Origin: Candidatus Uhrbacteria bacterium
GTDB lineage: Bacteria > Patescibacteriota > Patescibacteriia > 2-12-FULL-60-25
Assembly: GCA_023246415.1 (NCBI GenBank)
Contig: JAHFIK010000027.1
Coordinates: 1 to 11,334, forward strand
Direction of reading: 5' to 3'
Length of the DNA: 11,334 nt
Below, piece after piece: positions 7,205 to 11,334 of this stretch; position 1 is the first letter of the stretch, and the number at the start of each line of letters is the position of its first letter. The notes under the pieces are model-generated. The model saw nothing but the letters and a program-made list of their open reading frames with translations. It searched no databases and had not been told where the DNA came from. A program made the translations under genes and the position numbers.

Positions 7205-9205
7205 CTATTTTACAAGCAACGCGACAAGAAGCAACGCGACGATATTCAGCACCTTGATCATCGGGTTGATGGCTGGGCCTGCCGTATCTTTGTACGGATC
7301 GCCAACCGTATCGCCGGTCACGGCGGACTGATGCGCGAAGGATCCCTTTCCGCCAAAGTGGCCGGATTCAATATACTTCTTCGCATTGTCCCATGCGCCG
7401 CCGCCGGTCGTCATCGAGATCCCGACGAAGAGACCTGTCACGATGGAACCGATGAGCACACCGCCGAGCGCAACCGGGCCGAGCCATTCTCCCACCACGA
7501 TCGGAACGAGCACCGGAATGAGGGCTGGAAGAATCATTTCTTTGATCGCCGCACGCGTCACGATATCAACACAGGTGCCATATTCTGGCTTTGCGGTACC
7601 GGCCATGATGCCCGGGATTGCCTTGAACTGGCGACGGACTTCCTGAACCACCGCACCCGCCGTCTTTCCGACGGCCTCCATGGCAAAACTCGCAAAGAGG
7701 TACGGGATGAGACCACCGATGAAGAGACCGGCGATGACTTTCGGATCATTCAATGAGAACGACAAGCTCACACCGCGATTCGCAAATTCCTGCGTGTAGC
7801 TTGCGAAGAGCACGAGGGCCGCAAGTCCGGCAGAGGCGATGGCATACCCCTTCGTGACCGCCTTTGTGGTGTTTCCCACCGCATCGAGCGGATCTGTCAC
7901 ATCGCGAACGCTTTCTGGAAGTCCTGCGGATTCAGCGATCCCTCCAGCGTTATCCGTGATCGGACCGTACGCATCAATCGCAACGATAATCCCTGAGAGC
8001 GAAAGCATGCTCATGGCCGCAAGGGCAATTCCGTAGATGCCGGCATAGTGATACGCAATCAACATCCCAGCGGCGATGACGAGCACCGGAGCGGCCGTGG
8101 ATTTCATTCCAACCGCGAGACCCGCGATGACGTTTGTGCCGTGTCCGGTTTCTGAGGCCTTTGCAATCTTCTGAACCGGCTTGTACTTCGTCGCCGTGTA
8201 ATACTCCGTGATCCACACCATGAGCGCGGTCACGATGAGTCCGACAAACATCGCTTTATACAATGATCCAGAGGAATATGCGCCAACGCCATCTGGAAGA
8301 TATTTCTTCACGGCATACCAGAATCCGATCGCGGCGATGATGCCGGACGCGATCAACCCCTTGTAGAGGGCACCCATGATGTCTTTCTTTGCACCGACCT
8401 TAATGAAGAACGTTCCAATGATGGAGGCGATAATCGCGATCCCACCAAGCATCAACGGGAACAGCAACACTTTTTCATCTCCTGGAGCCGTGAGGTTCCC
8501 GAGAATCATCGTTGCAATCGCGGTGATGGCATACGTTTCAAATAAGTCCGCAGCCATGCCAGCACAGTCTCCGACGTTATCGCCGACGTTGTCCGCGATG
8601 AATGCCGGGTTGCGAGGATCATCTTCTGGAATACCGGCTTCCACTTTTCCAACGAGGTCCGCTCCAACGTCTGCTGCCTTCGTGAAGATGCCTCCACCGA
8701 GACGAGCGAACACAGAGATGAGCGATCCGCCAAATCCGAGACCGACGAGCGCGTTCACGTCATGCGTGATGGCGTAAAAACCAGCAACGCCGAGCAATCC
8801 CATGCCGACGACGAAGAGTCCGGTGACCGTTCCGCCTTTCACGGCAACGTTCAACGCTTCCTTCAATCCTTTCTTCGCGGCTTCGGTCGTCCGCACGTTT
8901 GCACGAACGCTGACGCTCATGCCGATGTATCCCGCAAGCGCGGATAACACGGCGCCAACGACAAACCCGAGGGCTGTCGTTCGACCAAGGGCCCACCAGA
9001 GGATGAGCGCGATGACCACGCCAATCGTGGCAACGGTTTTATTCTGACGGACGAGGTAGGCTTTCGCTCCCTCTTGAATCGCTTTGGCGATTTCAACCAT
9101 TTTTCCTTCACCGGTTGGCTGTTTCAGCACCCAACGGACGAGGAACGCCCCCCATGCAAGAGCAAGGATGGCCGCACCAAGCGCAAACTGTAACGCGTGT
9201 GACAT
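7205..9205 (-). CDS. hppA: Membrane-bound proton-translocating pyrophosphatase
   Basis: The product has 666 residues, the usual length for this family, with about 16 hydrophobic segments. It hydrolyses pyrophosphate and pumps H+ across the membrane. The signature substrate loops are present: FTKAADVGADLVGKVEAG (174-191), then EDDPRNP (194-200) and DNVGDNVGD (205-213) with Mg-PPi-binding aspartates. Also present are DAYGPITDNAGGIAE (411-425) and near the C-terminus DNAKKYIE (606-613) and GDTVGDPYKDTAGPAINP (631-648). GNTTKA (444-449) has Lys448, which in this family marks the K+-independent H+-pumping class rather than the K+-dependent (Ala) class. The start at 9205 matches the family N-terminus. 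An ATG 114 bp upstream would read the intergenic repeat and was rejected. It is the first gene of the minus-strand block. Confidence 0.97.
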   Translation of the reverse strand: MSHALQFALGAAILALAWGAFLVRWVLKQPTGEGKMVEIAKAIQEGAKAYLVRQNKTVATIGVVIALILWWALGRTTALGFVVGAVLSALAGYIGMSVSVRANVRTTEAAKKGLKEALNVAVKGGTVTGLFVVGMGLLGVAGFYAITHDVNALVGLGFGGSLISVFARLGGGIFTKAADVGADLVGKVEAGIPEDDPRNPAFIADNVGDNVGDCAGMAADLFETYAITAIATMILGNLTAPGDEKVLLFPLMLGGIAIIASIIGTFFIKVGAKKDIMGALYKGLIASGIIAAIGFWYAVKKYLPDGVGAYSSGSLYKAMFVGLIVTALMVWITEYYTATKYKPVQKIAKASETGHGTNVIAGLAVGMKSTAAPVLVIAAGMLIAYHYAGIYGIALAAMSMLSLSGIIVAIDAYGPITDNAGGIAESAGLPESVRDVTDPLDAVGNTTKAVTKGYAIASAGLAALVLFASYTQEFANRGVSLSFSLNDPKVIAGLFIGGLIPYLFASFAMEAVGKTAGAVVQEVRRQFKAIPGIMAGTAKPEYGTCVDIVTRAAIKEMILPALIPVLVPIVVGEWLGPVALGGVLIGSIVTGLFVGISMTTGGGAWDNAKKYIESGHFGGKGSFAHQSAVTGDTVGDPYKDTAGPAINPMIKVLNIVALLLVALLVK

Positions 9206-9233
9206 ATAAGAAATAGGGGTAAATTGTGCGCAA

Positions 9234-9262
9234 AAGGTAGCGAAAATGGAGGGAAACGTCAA
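9234..9262 (-). promoter_or_regulatory. Predicted hppA promoter
   Basis: On the minus strand TTGACG (9257-9262, five of six matches to TTGACA) is followed after exactly 17 bp by TACCTT (9234-9239, three of six to TATAAT). The start site would be near 9227, giving a leader of about 22 nt. The -35 lies two bases from the GGCTTTAGAGTTA outer flank of heptamer element 2. Confidence 0.5.
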
Positions 9263-9270
9263 TGGCTTTA

Positions 9271-9385
9271 GAGTTAGGAGTTTAGAGTGAAGAGTTACGA
9301 CCCAATAGCCGTAAGACAACGTTTGTAAATATAAGATGACACCGAGATACCGACGTCTTCACTCAAAACTCATCACTCTTAACTC
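9271..9385. repeat. Heptamer inverted-repeat element 2 (GAGTTNN type)
   Basis: The left arm 9271-9298 is GAGTTAG, GAGTTTA, GAGTGAA, GAGTTAC. The right arm 9358-9385 is TTCACTC, AAAACTC, ATCACTC, TTAACTC, which are reverse complements of the same unit. The central 59 bp begins with the end of TACGACC (9296-9302), the complement of GGTCGTA. The arms pair imperfectly. The element fills most of the divergent region 9206-9417 between hppA and rnhB. That region otherwise shows only the hppA promoter and a -10-like TATAAG at 9330-9335 on the + strand. Confidence 0.88.
9330..9335 (+). promoter_or_regulatory. Possible -10 box of rnhB
   Basis: TATAAG matches five of six -10 bases, but no acceptable -35 lies 16-18 bp upstream. 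If used, the rnhB leader would be about 76 nt and would contain the right arm of heptamer element 2. Confidence 0.25.
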
Positions 9386-9417
9386 ATCACGCACAACCAC
9401 TGTACACTTCCCTCGGC

Positions 9418-10086
9418 ATGCCCTCATCCCCTCGCCTCCCCCTCCTGTCCGCCGGCATTGATGAAGCTGGGCGTGGGTGCGTGATTGGGCCACTCGTCAT
9501 GGCGATCGTTGCCGCAGAAGAAAAAGATCGGCGATGGTTTGCGGAACACAACGTGAGAGATTCAAAACTTGTCCCACCAAAACAACGTGATGATCTTGCG
9601 AAGGCGATTCAGGAACGGTGTTGGCATATCATTCTCTCCGCCGAGGCAACAGAGATTGATGAGGCGCTGTATGACCCAGGAAGATCGCTCAATGAATTGG
9701 AGATGGAAATGGCAATGTCGCTCCTGCGCCATTTTCAACACACATTTCCAGAACGACAGGCGCACATCCTCACGGATGCCATGAGTTCCAATGCGGGAGA
9801 CATTGAACGACGAATGAATGCCGGATCGCGTCTCAATCCGCTCCACCGCATTCTCGCCACACACCACGCGGATCGTGAGAATCGAACGGTCGCGGCCGCA
9901 AGTCTCATCGCAAAAGCGGAACGCGAACGTCGCATTGAATGCCTCAAGCAAGAACTCGGGTGTGATTTTGGATGCGGGTACAGCCACGATGAGCAGACGC
10001 GCGCGTTTCTCAAAACCTGCCCGAGGGATGCGTCGTATGTGCGATGGTCGTGGAAGACGGCTTTAGAGTTAAGAGTTGAGAGTTGA
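9418..10086 (+). CDS. rnhB: Ribonuclease HII
   Basis: The product has 222 residues. It cleaves the RNA strand of RNA-DNA hybrids and removes misincorporated ribonucleotides in the cytoplasm. GIDEAGRG (13-20) supplies catalytic D15 and E16. DSKL (48-51) follows, D120 in ILTDAM is the third acid and D152 in HHAD the fourth. AAASLIAKAERERRI (159-173) and GCGYSHDEQTRAFL (185-198) complete the family pattern. GRGCVIGPLV and the HxAD...AASLIAK...GYSxDxxT arrangement look more like archaeal/eukaryotic RNase HII than the bacterial GRGPLAGPVV form. The last seven residues (LELRVES) and TGA stop are encoded by heptamer element 3, just after the VRWSWKT that looks like the natural end. No Shine-Dalgarno sequence precedes the ATG. 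It is transcribed divergently from hppA. Confidence 0.95.
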   Translation: MPSSPRLPLLSAGIDEAGRGCVIGPLVMAIVAAEEKDRRWFAEHNVRDSKLVPPKQRDDLAKAIQERCWHIILSAEATEIDEALYDPGRSLNELEMEMAMSLLRHFQHTFPERQAHILTDAMSSNAGDIERRMNAGSRLNPLHRILATHHADRENRTVAAASLIAKAERERRIECLKQELGCDFGCGYSHDEQTRAFLKTCPRDASYVRWSWKTALELRVES

Positions 10087-10185
10087 GAGTTAAGAGTTGA
10101 GACGCTCGTGCCTCATGGATGCATTCGACGGCAAAATACCCAATAGCTTCGTGGGTCGTAACTCATAACTCTAAACTCTAAACTG
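10066..10185. repeat. Heptamer inverted-repeat element 3 (GAGTTRA type)
   Basis: Five tandem units lie at 10066-10100 (GAGTTAA, GAGTTGA, GAGTTGA, GAGTTAA, GAGTTGA). They face GTAACTC, ATAACTC, TAAACTC, TAAACTG at 10158-10185. The centre contains an inner hairpin ACCCA/TGGGT (10138-10142/10152-10156) and GGTCGTA (10154-10160). TGGGTCGTAACTC (10152-10164) is the exact reverse complement of 9292-9304 in element 2. GGCTTTAGAGTTA begins both elements on the left (9264-9276 and 10059-10071). The left arm codes the rnhB C-terminus and stop. Confidence 0.92.
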
Positions 10186-10192
10186 GCTCCTA

Positions 10193-10293
10193 TTGACAAC
10201 TTCCCTTGATTCTGAAAGGGTCTATGCACGATACGGCGGTCTCAACCTCCGCCTCACGCACCGTCCGACACAACAGAAAAGAGGAAATCCCCA
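10193..10293 (+). promoter_or_regulatory. Leader region of the orphan gene, with -35-like box
   Basis: A perfect TTGACA at 10193-10198 follows heptamer element 3 directly, but the hexamer 17 bp on (AAGGGT) is a poor -10. A weaker option is TTGATT (10206-10211) with GATACG 18 bp later. Two small hairpins are visible: CCCTT/AAGGG (10203-10207/10216-10220) and GGCGG/CCGCC (10235-10239/10249-10253). GAGG at 10281-10284, nine bases before the ATG, is the only Shine-Dalgarno-like site I find in the window. Confidence 0.35.
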
Positions 10294-11238
10294 ATGACAA
10301 GTAGGATTCAGATCAATCGAGCAAATGCGAAGGCGAACCCCATCCTGACGTGGTTCCTATCCCTGGTCACCCAACCCCTCACGGAACGCGCTGACCCCCT
10401 CGTTTCACACGATGCGTTCCTCGTCCATGCCACCCCGTCGATCATCGGACAAAGCCTCGAAGATAAACCGGAATACCACGAGGCATTGGTACAAGCGACG
10501 TATCAGAATCTTGGCAAGGGAGCATCGATGCCCGTCGGATTCATCCGAATGATGACGCCAGCAGACACCGCATCGCTCCTCACACGAGCCATTGCTGGTG
10601 GCGGCTTGGATCCAGCCGTCATTCGAAACGCGCTCACGCCACAGGAGTGGGTCCTCGCCCTCGACCAACAACTCGTCTGGGAGATCATCAACCACGGACT
10701 CGCCATTCAGAAGAATGCGGCCGCCCTCCAGCGCGCGCTCGATTACATCGATACGCTCGTCACAGACGAAGGGAAGATGGTCACGGCCCAAGAGAAACTG
10801 TCGATCCTCGATCCGGACTGCATCAACGAGATGATTCCGAATGAGTACCGACTGCAAATCTCCGGTCAGGCCATCCGTCGAAGCATGGAGAAACCGCCGC
10901 GCGGACTGACCGCGGAAGAAGTGCTCACGATCGTCAACAATGTGGTTCTTGTCGATGCCCTCGACGCGGAACGGAACTACGAGCTCATCGTGACCGTCAT
11001 GCAACGACTCGGTCTTCTCACAACGACCGTACACGTGAATGCAAACACGCCGCCTGCCGCATCGACGACACCGTCCGCGTCAGCACCGCCGTCCGGCACA
11101 TCTTCAACAGCAGGGGGTGATGGGATCGAAATCGACGATGAGGGCAGCGGTGATGGAAGCACAAATTCCATGAAGACAACGCTGGCAGGCGTTGCACCGC
11201 AAGCGAACTCGCCCTCCAGTCGTCCATCACAACAGTAA
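10294..11238 (+). CDS. Orphan helical protein with a disordered C-terminal tail
   Basis: The product has 314 residues and I do not recognise a family. Residues 1-245 look mostly helical and well folded, with LTPQEWVLALDQQLVWEII (114-132), LDPDCINEMIPNEY (172-185) and LTAEEVLTIVNN (205-216). Residues 250-314 are low complexity: Pro/Ala/Ser/Thr, then an acidic DGIEIDDEGSGDG patch, then a Ser/Pro/Gln end, so probably disordered. It has no signal peptide or membrane segment and is probably cytoplasmic. The start is supported by an AAGAGGAAA Shine-Dalgarno sequence, and coding character is even throughout. It is a single-gene unit with its own leader and a strong terminator after it. Its function is unknown. 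An adaptor or scaffolding role would fit the layout, but nothing shows it. Confidence 0.8.
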   Translation: MTSRIQINRANAKANPILTWFLSLVTQPLTERADPLVSHDAFLVHATPSIIGQSLEDKPEYHEALVQATYQNLGKGASMPVGFIRMMTPADTASLLTRAIAGGGLDPAVIRNALTPQEWVLALDQQLVWEIINHGLAIQKNAAALQRALDYIDTLVTDEGKMVTAQEKLSILDPDCINEMIPNEYRLQISGQAIRRSMEKPPRGLTAEEVLTIVNNVVLVDALDAERNYELIVTVMQRLGLLTTTVHVNANTPPAASTTPSASAPPSGTSSTAGGDGIEIDDEGSGDGSTNSMKTTLAGVAPQANSPSSRPSQQ

Positions 11239-11290
11239 ACGACGCCATTCGGGACAACACGCTCGCTTCCTCTTTAGAAGCACACCTTGT

Positions 11291-11334
11291 GAAGGCGCGA
11301 CTACGACATGCTCGTGGCGCGCCTTTCTCATTTT
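11291..11334 (+). terminator. Intrinsic terminator of the orphan gene
   Basis: AAGGCGCG (11292-11299) pairs with CGCGCCTT (11318-11325). After a bulged A the stem continues for six more pairs (11301-11306 with 11312-11317, one a T-G wobble) to a short loop. It is followed by TTTCTCATTTT to the end of the window. The T-tract is interrupted, but the stem is very stable. Confidence 0.8.

Noticed and set aside
9206..9319. Longer start for hppA
   Set aside because: It would pass through the predicted promoter and heptamer element 2. The family N-terminus fits the start at 9205.
9271..10185. CRISPR array
   Set aside because: Units are contiguous 7-mers without unique spacers, and no cas genes are present.

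Overview
The window looks like chromosomal sequence from a candidate-phyla-radiation (Patescibacteria) bacterium, perhaps of the Uhrbacteria/Magasanikbacteria type. This is inference. It rests on moderate GC, compact genes, almost no Shine-Dalgarno sequences, secreted proteins built from short 'KLxxDPxVYxV' modules plus fibronectin-like repeats, and several genes with no recognisable family. TGA works as a stop (three genes end in TGA and none reads through it), so the TGA-Gly code of Gracilibacteria/Absconditabacteria is excluded.

Layout. Positions 44-120 hold a tRNA-Ile(GAT) on the + strand, followed at once by a bidirectional terminator. A six-gene minus-strand block then fills 179-9205. 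In transcription order it encodes a membrane H+-translocating pyrophosphatase (hppA), a membrane-anchored protein of unknown function, a HExxH zinc metallopeptidase, a flavin/NAD(P) oxidoreductase, a secreted module-repeat protein, and a large secreted protein with eight fibronectin-like repeats. Two plus-strand genes lie beyond the divergent region at 9206-9417: an RNase HII (rnhB) of archaeal-like sequence type, and an orphan helical protein with a disordered tail that ends at a strong terminator.

The two secreted proteins share a duplicated N-terminal module and probably act at the cell surface. The pyrophosphatase would use PPi hydrolysis to energise the membrane. The oxidoreductase and the peptidase cannot be tied to a pathway from sequence alone.

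The most unusual signal is between the genes. Three intergenic regions (5902-5973, 9271-9385, 10066-10185) carry arrays of tandem 7-bp repeats facing each other as inverted repeats, with a shared GGTCGTA word in the central part. Two genes run into these arrays and take their last codons and stop codon from them. A fourth, degenerate one-armed heptamer array lies at 5090-5124. This looks like a family of interspersed heptamer-palindrome elements. Seven of the eight genes also lack a Shine-Dalgarno sequence, and most of those have a pyrimidine-rich stretch before the ATG.
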